From positions 81,105 through 145,104 of the forward strand of contig JAPEUQ010000025.1 in NCBI GenBank assembly GCA_027946365.1: DNA of 64,000 bases, in the 5' to 3' direction. The stretch comes from Kalmusia sp. IMI 367209. Taxonomy: Eukaryota; Ascomycota; Dothideomycetes; Pleosporales; Didymosphaeriaceae. The notes beneath the pieces are model-generated. The model worked only from the letters and a program-made list of their open reading frames with translations, was not told the origin of the DNA and ran no database searches. Both the position numbers and the translations under genes were made by a program. Positions 32,189 through 44,300 of the stretch are shown piece by piece; position 1 is the stretch's first letter, and each line of letters starts with the position of its first letter.

Positions 32189-32272
32189 TTAGACCATCCG
32201 GAATGTGCATTCTGAAGACGGAAGCCAGGTCCGCTCAGGTGGACGCACATCTGACAGTGTTGCTAGCCATTA

Positions 32273-32960
32273 GTGAAGCAGTCAGCTAATCGGTGGGCAC
32301 ATCTTGCGAAGCACTCAACATTCCCGAAGCAAAAGTCGGCGCTGCTGCCTGTACGTCGCTTGAAAGCGAGTGCCTGTCAACAGGTGGTGACGAAATCATT
32401 AAAAATCTTCGAATGGTCAATATTACGCTGCATTAGATCTCCGGACACGCGGGGGTTGAAGGGAACGAGATGGCAGACAAGCTAGCGAAAGCAGCGATGA
32501 GAGAAGCGAGCGACGAGCCGCCGCAGCGCGATGGACGGCGTCCCGAGGTACTTAGTACGGCTAGCGCTGAAAAGATCTAAGGTGCCAACAGGACTTCTCC
32601 CGCCAAAACGGGCAGGGAAAGGCAAATTCACGCGCAAGATTGATGCCGCGATACACCTGGGCAAGTCGGCAGAGCTAAATCGGCAGCTTCACAGTATCGG
32701 GGCGGCTATTCTCGCGCAATTACGAACGGGAAAGCTATCCCGACGAGAATCTGCATAGGATCAAGGTATCGTAAACAGCGTGCGTCGTGCGAGGGCGGGT
32801 GCGCAGAGTTGATGGCGGAATATCGCTTCTCGTGCAGGCGACGAAGGCAGCAGAGACTGAAGCTAATATGGCAATACAGGCAGCGATTTGGAGACCTATC
32901 GTACGAACTTGGAGAGCGCTCCAGCACACAAGCAAGTGGACGGAACATTAATGGGCGAAT
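32273..32960 (+). mobile_element. Tad1-type LINE remnant (RNase H and 3' end)
   Basis: One frame reads SGHAGVEGNEMADKLAKAA, the conserved C-terminal part of an RNase H domain as found in Tad1-clade non-LTR retrotransposons. Downstream, in another frame, KFTRKIDAAIHLGKSAELNR and LHSIGAAILAQLRTGKLS match the region that follows RNase H in these elements. A last piece (ATKAAETEANMAIQAAIWRP) continues in a third frame. Frameshifts and stops show that it is dead, and the reverse transcriptase is absent. Confidence 0.65.
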
Positions 32961-34384
32961 AAGACGTAACCATTGTATGTAGCAGCGGAACAGGGAAACG
33001 ATCAGGCAGCCGCCATGGCGCAGGATGTAACATGCTGCATTCACTCTAGGCAGTCAAACTTTGGGTGCCGAAATGCCTTAACGCTACCGAACAGCATACC
33101 AGCTAAGCTCGGGACAACTAGCGGACTGCTTGAACATTACGTTCGACTAGGTAGCACGAACATGGGTCAGAGAATCGATTTTCACATAGCATTAGATAAC
33201 TCGGGATAAGACTGGAAAAGAGTAACAGACGGGTCAGCTGGAGGGTTCTGAGGGTTCTGAGGGCGCTGACCGAGCGCGGCCGTGGCGCGGCCGTGGCGCT
33301 GCCGGGGCCCGGACACACGACCACGGCCAATTAGTTTACACAGATCTCCTCAGCCTACGAACCCCAGCCCAACGAACTACTTTGTTCATTTCTACTTTCA
33401 AAGAGAGACCGCTCAAAGCGACAGTTCGAGTTTCTCGGTCGCGTATGCCACCTCGTCCGTTGGAGAACATACATGTACTATGACCCCGCAAGCACGCAGA
33501 AGTTGATTGCATGGGCAGCTGCAACACGCTAATTCAGAGAGGCTTTTCGGGCGCTGCGGCTTTGGCGCAGTGCGATTCAGGTCACGTGCGACTGTGAGAC
33601 TGTTACAAAATGTCTTTACTCGCTTTCGATGGGGGTCTGCTGGCGAACCAAAATCTTGTCGACAAGTATGCGCCCCGTATGCGCCAGCCAGCTTTGCGCC
33701 CGTCTTTGTCTGCGACGACGCCACGTGCTCGCGAATCCTGTCAGGCATTTCATTCGTAAGTGGGTTCCAAGAGAAAAAAAATGTTCATTGGATTAGAACT
33801 CACGTGCTTCGCGCACGTGCCTTTCCAGTATGAGTGGGTTCTTGACAATACATGAAATTGGCTACGAAGACATAACCTCGTGAATTAGTACGTGGGGCTG
33901 TAATCCACCAATGGTATCCGATAACGAGATAGTATGGATATAAAACTGACAAAAATCGAGCAGGAGATTCCGAGTATAGTGCACGTTAGCCTACGCAGCC
34001 AGATAAAAGATAACGGACATGAACACCACCTCAGCCCTATCCAAATGGGCAGATAGAGTGTCTTACCTCTCCTGGAAGCTATGGGCACATTCCAGCTTGT
34101 TCTTCTCAAGTGAGGTCGGCTTTTCTCGCTTAGTTCGTCATGCGGCTGATACCTCTGTCTGTGCTTGTCGCAGAGTGCACTTTCAGTTTCCTCAAAGAAC
34201 TGAATTCATTTCGCTCTTGTAACTCAAATCTACTCCTACCGGCAATCTTTCTCATCAAAAATACATCCCCATCAGCCTGTTTCCTTCTACCAGAGCAACG
34301 TTCAACTCATCTGTCTTAACAGAGCAATATCAAGCTCATATCCTCTTCTCTTGCGCCGTGACAGACACTGGTAACAGTGTCATC
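32961..34384. other. Gene-poor stretch
   Basis: GC-rich sequence around 33.4-33.8 kb is open on both strands (111 aa reverse, 108 aa forward) with no domain. A small repeat (GAGGGTTCT twice, then CGGCCGTGGCG twice) lies at 33240-33300. The last 300 bp precede a gene and probably hold its promoter. Confidence 0.4.
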
Positions 34385-35518
34385 ATGGCTTCCGAGAACC
34401 ACCCCCCTGACCGCTCCCAATACAGCCATGCTATCGCTACAACCATTAACGCTGCTTGTCTGGTCATTGGCGTTATCTGTCTGAGCATTGGCGCTTCTTA
34501 TCTGAGCACTGCCGCTATCTACCTCAGCATCAGCGCTATCTGCCTGAACATCAGCGATATCTGTCCGAGCATCAGCGCTATCTGCCCGAGCATTGGCGTT
34601 TTCTTCCTGAACGTCAGCGGACACGATTGGAGAGAATACACGAAGGAGGAGTCCTCTGGCGCTGCAACCTCCAGCAATTCCTGCTTCAGCTCAAGTAACG
34701 ATTCTCACGGTTCCAGCAATACCGCCTGCATTTTCATCACCGCCCCCGGTCCTACCACTACCTCTGGTCCTTCAACTGCCTCTGGTCCTACCACTACCTT
34801 TGGTCCCACCACTACCTCTGGTCCTATCACTATCTCTGGTCCTACTACTACCTCTGATCGTTCCACTGCCTCTCGTCCTTCCACTGCCTCTCGTCCTTCC
34901 ACTGCCTCTCGTCCTTCCACTGCCTCTCGTCCTTCCACTGCCTCTGGTCCTACTACCGCCTCTGGTCCCAGCAACAATAGCCTCGTCAAAGACTCCTATG
35001 CCAAAGCCAGGGATCCCGTGGAAAGGGACCCGAGCTCACACAAGCGCGGCCACTTAATCTACACAGGTCTCATCAAACTCGCCGAGGAGCCGAAGGAGCA
35101 GCCGGATTATGAGGAGAAGGATTCAGAGCCTCAAAGGAAATACAGGCATTGCGAACTCTTCACTATTGTTCGTGATCCTGTCGTGGGTAAACGTCTCTAC
35201 AATATCCACTCCCCAGAAGGCAGCGAAAGAATTAAGTTTAGTCAGCGGGACTACGAGCCACCCTTTCTCGCGGCGGAACTTGGGTGGTTCAAGGATCTGG
35301 ACCTCTTTAGAAAAATCTGCCAGGACGAGCCGGTTCCGATTGGTCCTTCGCAAGGAGAGGCATTTGAAAAATGGTTGACGCGCATCTTACTTACTATTGA
35401 ACAGGAACACTCAGCGCAGTGGACTCCCACCGGCTCGAAAGAGTTCACGAAGACATATACAGAGGGGAAGATGGCTGAGAGCGCAAACATGTTCAGAGCG
35501 GCTGACGAAACGGACTAG
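34385..35518 (+). CDS. Repeat-containing hypothetical protein with hydrophobic N-terminus
   Basis: The frame from the ATG at 34385 (MASENHPPDRSQYSHAIATT) gives 377 aa. Residues about 25-80 come from seven or eight 21-bp repeats and read as hydrophobic heptads (ISAICLS-like), long enough to form membrane-spanning helices. Residues about 122-193 come from twelve 18-bp repeats, alternating GPTTTS and RPSTAS types, a Ser/Thr/Pro linker that could be O-glycosylated. The C-terminal 170 residues are charged and non-repetitive (for example RHCELFTIVRDPVVGKRLYN), with no family that I recognise. The first repeat is also open in another frame (HWRYLSE heptads), so its frame is less certain than that of the C-terminus. 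Confidence 0.55.
   Translation: MASENHPPDRSQYSHAIATTINAACLVIGVICLSIGASYLSTAAIYLSISAICLNISDICPSISAICPSIGVFFLNVSGHDWREYTKEESSGAATSSNSCFSSSNDSHGSSNTACIFITAPGPTTTSGPSTASGPTTTFGPTTTSGPITISGPTTTSDRSTASRPSTASRPSTASRPSTASRPSTASGPTTASGPSNNSLVKDSYAKARDPVERDPSSHKRGHLIYTGLIKLAEEPKEQPDYEEKDSEPQRKYRHCELFTIVRDPVVGKRLYNIHSPEGSERIKFSQRDYEPPFLAAELGWFKDLDLFRKICQDEPVPIGPSQGEAFEKWLTRILLTIEQEHSAQWTPTGSKEFTKTYTEGKMAESANMFRAADETD
34458..34620. repeat. 21-bp tandem repeat, about 7.7 units
   Basis: Units like GTCTGAGCATTGGCGCTATCT repeat with 1-5 changes each. They encode the hydrophobic N-terminal heptads of the surrounding gene. Confidence 0.85.
34748..34963. repeat. 18-bp tandem repeat, 12 units
   Basis: Units alternate between GGTCCTACCACTACCTCT and CGTCCTTCCACTGCCTCT types; four consecutive units of the second type are identical. 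They encode the Ser/Thr/Pro linker of the surrounding gene. Confidence 0.92.
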
Positions 35519-35988
35519 TTCGTTCGAGGTAGACAAGAGAAGTACTACCTTTGTCAAGAATCATTGGTCTTTAGGATACTATTGTTGCTGTTGTTATTGC
35601 TGTTTGGAGAGGGGGAACGATAGGAGCACCCTCTCACTTGATCTCGCTATGCCCCCGTTTAGTAGTCTACAGCCCAGCCTAGCGATATTGTTGCATTAAT
35701 GCAAACTCTATACTCAACCTGCATCCGCTTCAATACTCAACCACATAGCTAACCCACAGTCCTGTCTCACTTAATCAATGGTTCCATTTCCTAACCCCAT
35801 TGATCCTGATAACACATGGTGCACGACCTGCAAAATACATTTGATTCTGGATAGTTTAACCTCAGCAGAAATACGCGAATAAATACGACAACTCGTAAAA
35901 AAAGATATGGTACACCCTGAATAGCTAACTAACGGTCTTGTACTGCAACTGGCGCACGGCACAACCCTGCATTAAAGAGTGTAGCTAT
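35519..35988. other. Intergenic, short ORF only
   Basis: A small forward ORF at 35778 (MVPFPNPIDPDNTWCTTCKI) ends after about 34 codons, with protein-like sequence beyond its TAA. It is too short to call. This is the shared 3' region of two convergent genes. Confidence 0.45.
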
Positions 35989-37117
35989 CTAGAAAATGCT
36001 GCGAGAAATATTGTTCTTCTTGTTCTCGAAGCTGCAAAGTGTGATCAAGTCTTTATCCAAGTCTTCCCATAACTCTTCCCAAGACATAACTAACCAGTCT
36101 TTAAACAAAGCCTTCTGCCTAGATGGATTTCCAGCGAAATTGGAGCGGGTCATAGGAAGGAGTACCTTCGCCTGCAACCAAGCAGGGCACCATGCAAGCT
36201 TTTCCCAACCAACTAGATATACTTTCCAATCTTTGGTCCCATCAGTCCCTGTAACTGGTACCATTCTTACACATTTCGTGTAGGATACATCGAGCCAAGT
36301 AAGCTTAGGCTCTTTGGGCTTTAATCCTGCTAGAAGGGCCTTGTATCTTGGTAGCGCGAACTGTACAAAGAGGCTCCAGTTGGGATCCTCAGGCTGCTGA
36401 TAGGCACAATATCTCTCGGCAGATTTGTACATGCCTGACACAAACTCCTCATACGTGTTGAAAAGGCCAGGCATGGATCCGAACGTCTGTCCAGAAGGAA
36501 TCCATTCTTGTTTGTAGACACGTCCGTAGTATCCTTCCGACGGAACAGAACGAAGCTGTTGGATTTGCATTGATACCTTTGACAAAATCTCCTCCACCGG
36601 GACATCGTCCCCTGTCGAGCTTCCCCCTTCCAATTTTAAACCTTCCCAATCATTTATGTATACCTTAGTGCCTCCGATATCCTCCACCATGCTGAAGTAG
36701 TATAAAACCGACTCGATCGAGTGGGACCAAACTGCGAAAAGCTTAGGTATGTTCAAAGTTGGACAGTTTTTCTCGAGGAAAAGTAAATTTTCGGCTTCCT
36801 GACCGGTGTTAGTTAATATTTCTTGGGGTGATGTAATGATTATATACCTGTACTACTTGTGGTCCTTTGCTACATTTGATAATGCGTGAATCTATCTTAA
36901 ATGTATACGGTGTCGGCCCTCTGAAATCCTCCGATGACTGAGGAAATGATGGCTTGCCACTAGCGATTGCCTTTTGTTTTATATCTTCATATGAAGGTAT
37001 GCGTGGACAAGATCGCGACCTGTAGGGAAGTTCCAGTGTGGAATATGGATTATTTTCTCTTTTTTTGATGTCCTCGACTGCCTCTTCGATGACGTCATGT
37101 TTAGGCCGAAGATCCAT
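35989..37117 (-). CDS. APH-fold phosphotransferase-like protein, probable pseudokinase
   Basis: On the minus strand exons 37117-36848 and 36798-35989 join in phase over a 49-bp intron (GTATAT, ACTAAC, GTCAG) to give 359 aa. The joined region reads RIIKCSKGPQVVQEAENLLF, the Lys strand and Glu helix of an aminoglycoside-phosphotransferase/choline-kinase fold. IPKLFAVW follows, then LRSVPSEGYYGRV and NTYEEFVSGMY, all typical of the fungal APH family. The catalytic loop, normally HGDLxxxN, is replaced by WLDVSYTK (about residue 258), and the metal-binding DWE is GWE in VYLVGWEKLAW (about 285). Loss of His, Asn and the second Asp argues against kinase activity. An ATG-less frame extends further upstream and was not used. 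Confidence 0.72.
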
Positions 37118-40100
37118 GTTGAGCCAGCAATGAGAAAAGGTGTATGATGGAAAAACTAGAGGTACATGGGACGCCTTAGGATGTCTGGAATGTGAACAAA
37201 TATATATTCTTTCAGAAGTCAAAGGATAGTTCTTGGACTTATTGTTGTGACTAAATGCATTCAACTGGCTTTGTTCGTGGCCGGATGGCGCTTCCACGGC
37301 CGACAAAGCTAGAATCTATCTTTGAGCAAGAATATAGAAAGGCGCACATACTAGAAGTGCAATACTAGACCATACAATGAAAATCGTCGCGAAATGATCA
37401 AGCCATGAAGAATTTTAGCAGTATACATCAGGCTTCGGATGCGGGGCTCCATATGAAGTGTTTCTTTGTTAGAGTACCCTTATCGCGCCGTTCTTAGTCC
37501 CGATCAATGCTAACCGTCCGAGGCATCCCCAATGCCAGCGGGGCAAGCACGGCGCGCTAGACAGCGACGAACGCCGTCAGCGCTGCGCCTGGTGTACGTG
37601 TCACGAGGAGGAAAGGCAGCTTATGCAGCGAGCGACCCTGTTTGTGTCCCTCCCTCTATCAACATCTTTATGATGCACCACCCATCTTTGAACACGACTC
37701 AAAAAGCCTTCAAGTAACACCTACGGCACGAGTTAACGCTCGGAGGCTACGTCGCGCATCCGAAGCAAACACGACTCGCGTTGAAGTATACCGAAGACTC
37801 GAGGAAGATGCATCTAGTCCTCTGCTTTAGGGCTACGATGGCCCTGTTCTGAAGAGCAAGATGCGTTGATGAAACGACAGGCATGGTTTTGTAATCGCAA
37901 ACGTGCAAGTGACTACTGTGGGAGACCGACCTCTTTTCTTACTTGGGCGCATCTGCGATGAAGGATCGACCGACATCGTGCTTGCCGTGTTATTGTGTGC
38001 TCGATGATACGTAAGTAGCGATAATTTAGAAGAAGTGCTTTGCACGCTTGTGGCAATACTCAACAGGTTTAATTGAAACCATACGCTATGGAGACTCTCG
38101 CAGCTGCGGCGTAGCTGGGTTGCCCGATTACGACATGGAAAGGTTTTGGAACGTGGAAAGACACAGCTCGCGTGGTCGTGGTGCAAAATTCGGCAAGCAT
38201 AGCTTAGTAAGAACTGCAAATATAAAAGTTTGCTTGCGGGAAGTTAGCTTGTGCGCGCGTTTTTAGAAAAACGAAGGGCGATGTATGGACCGGGGCTGTA
38301 GATTTGAGTGCAAGGGGGAGGACACTAGATGAACTCTACTGAAACGGGGCCGCGGGACCCAAAACGCCCCCGATAAGCTTTCGCGAACGCGGTGGCATGT
38401 TTTAGGTTTGTTTATAGCCGACTATCCGACGAAAGCTGCAAATCCGAACCGCTCCGTATCGTATATACGGAGCATTGCTCACGTGATTATGCGCCAATCG
38501 GCTAGTTAGTGCGGGGTTAGGCATCTACGCACGTCCAGACCCGAATGACAATGAAGCAACGCAGTTATCCTTCGACAGCTCAGCACAATCTTGTCAACTC
38601 ATGACTCGCATCGCTGCATGAAAGCTATCCCCCTCTTACTTCCTCTTACCCTCTCCCTGACGAATATTCCAGAGTGCGCTCAGCTCCCTTGAGAAGCGCG
38701 CGACATCCCTTCCCTACAACGTACCCGTCTCCCGGGCTCATCGCAGCCGAAGGCCGAAACGGCGCAGAACCGAATATGTCGATCATGTTCAGCTCGGGCC
38801 GAGCGCATCACAGCTAAGATGTAAAAGCCGTCCAGCCGGATCGAAAGGAACACATTCAGCCCACCTGGTAGTCGTGTTTCTTCGAGAGTGAAGCGACCAT
38901 CGAGCCCGACATGGGAGAGACCAATCATACTGCGGAGTGCGTGGCCACCGGTGTTGACAGAAGGTCTCAACGGTCTAAAGGAGGCCCTGCCGGAGCACGT
39001 CCTGGACAATCGACTCATTGAGGGTGTTGATTTGGCCTTTATTCCCCAAGGCTCGCAGGTATGTCCATCTCGCTCAGTGTGCCTCATGTAACTTCTAACA
39101 TTTTCAGATCTTGATTAAGAATCAACTCCGAGCTGGACTACCGAACCAACGAGCCCTGCCGTACTTCCCTTCCTGCCGTATCACATCTCGTATGGACCCC
39201 ACGACCGATCATACATGGCGAGGATCACCTCAATGAGCGGAACAAGCAGACAGCAAGGCTTTGAAGGTGGCATTCGCGAACACCTACGATACAAAGTGTC
39301 TTGAAGACAGCTCTGAAATAAGAGGTCTACACCAATGCAGAGCACGGCGCAAAGTTGAACGTCCCAGCGAAAGCAGAACGTCGTCTCATGCCACTTGTAG
39401 CGTGAGCCGCTGTGGCGGACGGTCTTGAATAGCAGGCGGAACGGCATATCTGGGATATGGGTCAGCAGCGCTTCAGTCGCGGAAATATGATAGCATTTGA
39501 GGCTTGGCTAAAAGCGTACGTCTTTTCCCAGTAGGTTTTGGAAGCGAAGAACCTGGTTGATTGCCGACACCTGAACGAAGACACTGTGGTCCCTGGAAGT
39601 GCTGTAGCAACTTCGTGGCTAGCGTTTCATCTGCTGAGTAGACATGTTGGTGCATCAACCTGTGAGGCTATCAGAATTGTGTATTGACTCCATCGAGATG
39701 CAAATACAGGAACTACGATCTGGACTCATCTAGTTTCTATCGGAATGTTCAGCTATCAGACTGCAAAAACTAGAGAACTAGTGTGAACGAAGGCATTGGT
39801 CGAGCTGTTCGGTACCTGACGCCCGAGCTTCAGAGGCTGTGCCGTATTCAGCTCAAGGTTTGTCGAGGTTTGCTAGAGTACAGACATAAGCGTAGAAAGG
39901 TGGCGCAATGCATCCGTGATTTAAGAAAAGGTTCACGCGTAGATTTGTGTTCATATACGGGAAGCTCGAAACGGATTTCCGGCCTGGAAGAATAAAGCGT
40001 CAAGCCCATCTAGCAATCTATGTGCGGCGATGTCCAATAGGCAAGCTCTGAAGAGCTAGCCAATGAAAGAACCGGCGCTACCCCGCTACCGCACGTGCCA

Positions 40101-40276
40101 GGCATCTCTGCCCGTTCACGATGCAGCAGCGCAGGCCGCAAGGCTGAGGCCAGGCGACAGTAATCGTCGACAGCGTCGCTGTTTCTGCCAGACCATGACC
40201 ACAGCGTCTTCTTTACAAGCATCGAATTTCATCAATCACTCATTGAGACCCTTGCCTCCCCGCGTAACGGATCCGA
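37118..40276. other. Long gene-poor stretch with one uncertain spliced fragment
   Basis: Around 38826-39240 the forward strand has an open segment (LNGLKEALPEHVLDNRLIEG, then VDLAFIPQGSQ), a textbook intron at 39061-39107 (GTATGT, TTCTAAC, TTTTCAG) and an in-phase continuation (ILIKNQLRAGLPNQRALPYF). The reverse strand is also open here (LPGGLNVFLSIRLDGFYILA, and another ORF at 39181-39447). No start codon or family could be established for either. The rest shows nothing supportable. Confidence 0.35.
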
Positions 40277-41290
40277 ATGCCACGCCGGTTACCCCGCGAA
40301 GAGTACACGGTGGGATGGGTGTGCGCGCTAGCTGTCGAGCTAGCTGCGGCACAGGTTATGCTCGACGACGAACACGACACGCCCCCATGCGACGCCCACG
40401 ACACCAATATCTATACTTGCGGACGAGTTGGCGAACATAACGTCGTAATCGCTTGCCTGCCACAAGGGCAACCAGGTACGACCTCAGCCGCAGCAGTCGC
40501 TATGCAGATGAAATCAGCCTTTCCGTCAACTCGATTTAGTCTGATGGTGGGTATCGGAGGAGGCGTCCCTAGCGAGGAAGCAGATATTCGGCTTGGGGAC
40601 GTAGTAGTTAGCATACCACACGATGTTCACAGTGGGGTGGTGCAGTACGACTTGGGGAAGACAACACTAAGCGGGTTTGAGCGCACAGGATCCCTCAACG
40701 CGCCGCCGGCCATCTTGCTGAATGCAGTTACGAAACTGGACGCTAATCACATATTGGAGGAAAGCAAGCTGTTGGAGTATCACGCTAAGTTTGACAGTCT
40801 GCCGAATTTTAAGCGCGAAGCTGCCGGTTCGGACATTCTTTTTGAAGCGAAATACAACCATGCAGGAGGTACAACATGCGGGAAGTGCAACAAAGAGTCC
40901 GCAGTGGCTCGTGGAGCGCGCGGGCAGAAGGTGGTGGTGCACCACGGCACGATCGCCTCTGGCAATCAAGTGATGAAGGATGCTGCTGAGAGAGACAGTG
41001 TCAGCGCAGAGCTCGGTGGAGTATTATGTTTTGAGATGGAGGCAGCAGGGCTGATGAACAGCTTCCCGTGTCTTGTCATCCGCGGGGTGTGCGACTATGC
41101 GGACTCGCACAAGAACAAGCAGTGGCAGGCGTATGCGGCAGGAACAGCGGCGGCGTACGCAAAAGAGTTGCTGTCCGTGATTCCGGTTGCAGCAGTAATG
41201 AGAACATGCCGGGCGGAGGACGCCATGAATGGCGCGAGTCAGTCCAGAAGCCATATTACCATGGATGATACGTTCAGACTGATGCCATAA
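40277..41290 (+). CDS. PNP/UDP-phosphorylase domain ORF, N-terminal part of an NLR
   Basis: This 337-aa ORF starts MPRRLPREEYTVGWVCALAV, the usual opening of the nucleoside-phosphorylase-like domain that heads many fungal NLRs. Further family motifs are FSLMVGIGGGVPSEEADIRL, VVHHGTIASGNQVMKDA and CFEMEAAGLMNSFPCLVIRG followed by VCDYADSHKNKQWQAYAA. It ends at a TAA at 41288. The same reading frame continues without another stop for 27 codons into the NACHT-ankyrin ORF at 41372, so the two were almost certainly one gene. In intact NLRs the PNP domain is the N-terminal effector or annotation domain. Alone it might act as a free nucleoside-hydrolase-like protein, or the gene may be inactive. Confidence 0.85.
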   Translation: MPRRLPREEYTVGWVCALAVELAAAQVMLDDEHDTPPCDAHDTNIYTCGRVGEHNVVIACLPQGQPGTTSAAAVAMQMKSAFPSTRFSLMVGIGGGVPSEEADIRLGDVVVSIPHDVHSGVVQYDLGKTTLSGFERTGSLNAPPAILLNAVTKLDANHILEESKLLEYHAKFDSLPNFKREAAGSDILFEAKYNHAGGTTCGKCNKESAVARGARGQKVVVHHGTIASGNQVMKDAAERDSVSAELGGVLCFEMEAAGLMNSFPCLVIRGVCDYADSHKNKQWQAYAAGTAAAYAKELLSVIPVAAVMRTCRAEDAMNGASQSRSHITMDDTFRLMP

Positions 41291-41371
41291 CAGAACGAGA
41301 CCGTCAGTCACGATCTCCCGATCGCGATTCCCGCAATTGCAGTAAGATCGAAATTCTCAGTAGCACAGAAA

Positions 41372-44300
41372 ATGACACTACAGAGTAAGTCCACAATAGG
41401 TCAACGTAGAACTTTCTACCAAAGCTCCGCTGATTGCGACAGACGACGAAATCAAGAACGAACTCGAACATTGCTGAGCAACGAACACAAACGGAGCCTT
41501 CTAGAATCCTTGAGGTTCAAACAGATTGATGCGCGCCAGAGCACAATCAAAACCGCCCATGCCAAGACATGCAGATGGCTTTTGGATAGCTCACAGTACC
41601 TTGCCTGGCTTGATGAAGCCAAGCTCAAGGAGCATCATGGCTTCCTGTGGATCAAAGGGAAAGCCGGGATGGGAAAGTCGACATTGATGAAGTTTGTCTG
41701 GGCTAATGCCCGCAAGGATATGAAGGGCTCGATTGTGCTCTCGTTCTTCTTCAACGCACGTGGGGAAGACATAGAGAAGTCTATCATTGGTACATACCGG
41801 TCGCTGCTGCTGCAGCTTCTCGAGCTTCTCCCACCACTTCAGAGCGTCTTTGATTCACTTGGCCTAACATCAAAATCCTGCGCAGACCACCGGTGGAATG
41901 TCGAGTCGCTAAAGACACTTTTAGAGCAAGCAATAGAGCGTCTGGGACATTCTTCTGTGGTGTGCTTTATTGATGCGCTCGACGAATGTGAAGAAGACCA
42001 GGTTCGGGACATGATCAAATTTTTTGAGGGTATTGGCGAGCTAGCTATCTCGAAGAATATACGCTTCCGGGTCTGCTTTTCAAGCAGGCACTACCCACAC
42101 ATCACGATCCGGAACCGGCTGGAACTAGTCCTAGAGGGACAAGAGGGACATACACAAGACATAAGTAATTATATCAAGACTGAGCTTATAATTGGCGAGA
42201 GCAAGACTGCTCAGCAGATCCGGGTTAAGCTTCAAGAGAAGGCTTCGGGGATTTTTATGTGGGTTGTTCTCGTTGTAGCCATCTTAAACAAAGAGTCCGA
42301 CCGGGGCAAGGTTCATACGCTCCAACAAAAGTTACAGGAGATACCTAGCGACTTACATGAGCTGTTCCGCGATATTTTAACGCGAGACGAAAACGACAAA
42401 GAGGAGCTAGTGCTATGTGTTCAATGGGTACTCTTCACGAAGCAGCCGCTGAGTCCAGAACAGTTATACCACGCTATTTACTCAGGCACCGACCCTACGT
42501 CAGTAATAAAAGGGAATCCTGAGGATATTACTAAGGATGTGATCAAACGATTTATTCTCAGCTCTTCTAAAGGTCTCGCTGAGATCACAGTAACCAAGGA
42601 GCCAAAAGTTCAGTTCATACACGAATCAGTGAGAGACTTCCTACTTAAGGCAAATAGTCTTGGCAAGATCTGGCCCCAATATAAGGACAACTTTCATGGT
42701 CAGAGCCACGAACGACTGAAACAGGGCTGCTTAAACTACATCAGACTCAACGTTGCTACACCCCTAAAGATCTCCGATAGTCATCTGACGGCTTCCTCAG
42801 AACAGGCAGCAACAACGACGCAGATGTTCCCTTTCCTAGAGTATGCCGTCCACAATGTGCTGTATCACGCAGACAAAGCAGAAGGCGGAGGCATTTCACA
42901 GGCGAGCTTTCTTGACAGCTTCCCAATTCCTCACTGGGTCAAGCTCGACAATTTGTTTGCGAAGCATAAAGTGAGCAGACACAATGAACAAGTCAGTCTT
43001 TTGTATCTACTGGCTGAGCTCAACATGGCGAACCTCATCAGTGCCTTCGGTGCAGCTAGCCGTTGTATGGATGTGGAGGCTGAGCGCTACGGTTGTCCTC
43101 TTTTTGCAGCGGCTGCTATGAGCAGTAAGGAGGCACTTAATGTATGCATGAAATTTGTTGAAGTGCAACAAGCTGACGGAAGTACTGCACCTACAGTGGT
43201 CGAACAACAACTCCAGGACAAGTCAGCTCAGCGCGCTACAAGACGTCGCTTTAGGTATTCGAAGACGAAAAACTTCCTGCTGAATGCGGCAGAGCTTGGG
43301 CACGATGGACTTCTTGCATTTCTAGTCAGATCTAGAAGGTTCAAGATCGAATTGAAGAATTCAACATATGAAACTGTGTTGTGGTTGGCTTCTAAGAATG
43401 GATGCGGGATGGCAGTGAGATCCTTACTTGATGCAGGCTCTGCCATGAACAGCAAGAATACACGCAAGCATACCTTATTTCATGTACCAGTGGAACAAGG
43501 GCACGAGGTGGTGGTTCGAATGCTCCTCGAACTGGGCGCCGAAGTCAATGCACAGGGTATACACTATAGCAACGCACTCCAGGCGGCTTCACATAGGGGC
43601 TCTAAAGAGCTTGTGACATTACTACTAGATAATGGCGCCAACATAAACGCGCAGGGTGGAGACTATAGTAACGCACTCCAGGCGGCTTTACATAGGGGCT
43701 CTAAAGAGCTTGTGACGTTACTACTAGATAATGGCGCCAACATAAACGCGCAGTATGGAGACTATGGTAACGCACTCCAGGCGGCTTTAGTTAAGGGCTC
43801 TAAAGAGATTGTAACGTTACTACTAGATAAGGGCGCCAATATAAACATGCAGGGTGGATACTATGGTAACGCACTCCAGGCGGCTTCACATAGGGGCTCT
43901 AAAGAGCTTGTGACGTTACTACTAGATAATGGCGCCAAAATAAACGCGCAGGGTGGAGACTATGGTAACGCACTCCAGGCGGCTTTAGTTAAGGGCTCTA
44001 AAGAGATTGTAACGTTACTACTAGATGAGGGCGCCAATATAAACGTGCAGGGTGGATACTATGGTAACGCACTCCAGGCGGCTTCAGTCCAGGGTAGAGA
44101 AGAGATTGTAACGTTACTACTAGACAAGGGCGCCAACATTAACGCGCAGGGTGGAGACTATGGCAACGCACTCCAGGCGGCTTCACGTTGGGGCTCTAAA
44201 GAGATTGTGACGTTACTACTAGATAAGGGCGCCAACGTTAACGCGCAGGGTGGAGCATATAGCAACGCACTCCAGGCGGCTTCAGTCCAGGGTAGAGAAG

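Noticed and set aside
33240..33300. Telomere-like GAGGGTTCT repeats
   Set aside because: Only two units, not TTAGGG, and flanked by unrelated GC-rich sequence.
33413..33833. Overlapping 108-111-aa ORFs on both strands
   Set aside because: Both are open because of composition; neither has a domain, an intron or a convincing start.
34456..34698. 80-aa ORF of HWRYLSE heptads
   Set aside because: It is a second open frame of the 21-bp repeat and ends soon after it; the longer frame continues into non-repetitive coding sequence.
41238..41293. Cryptic intron that would remove the stop between the PNP and NACHT ORFs
   Set aside because: The only candidate pair (GTCAGT..AACAG) is 56 bp, which shifts the frame, and its donor is weak.
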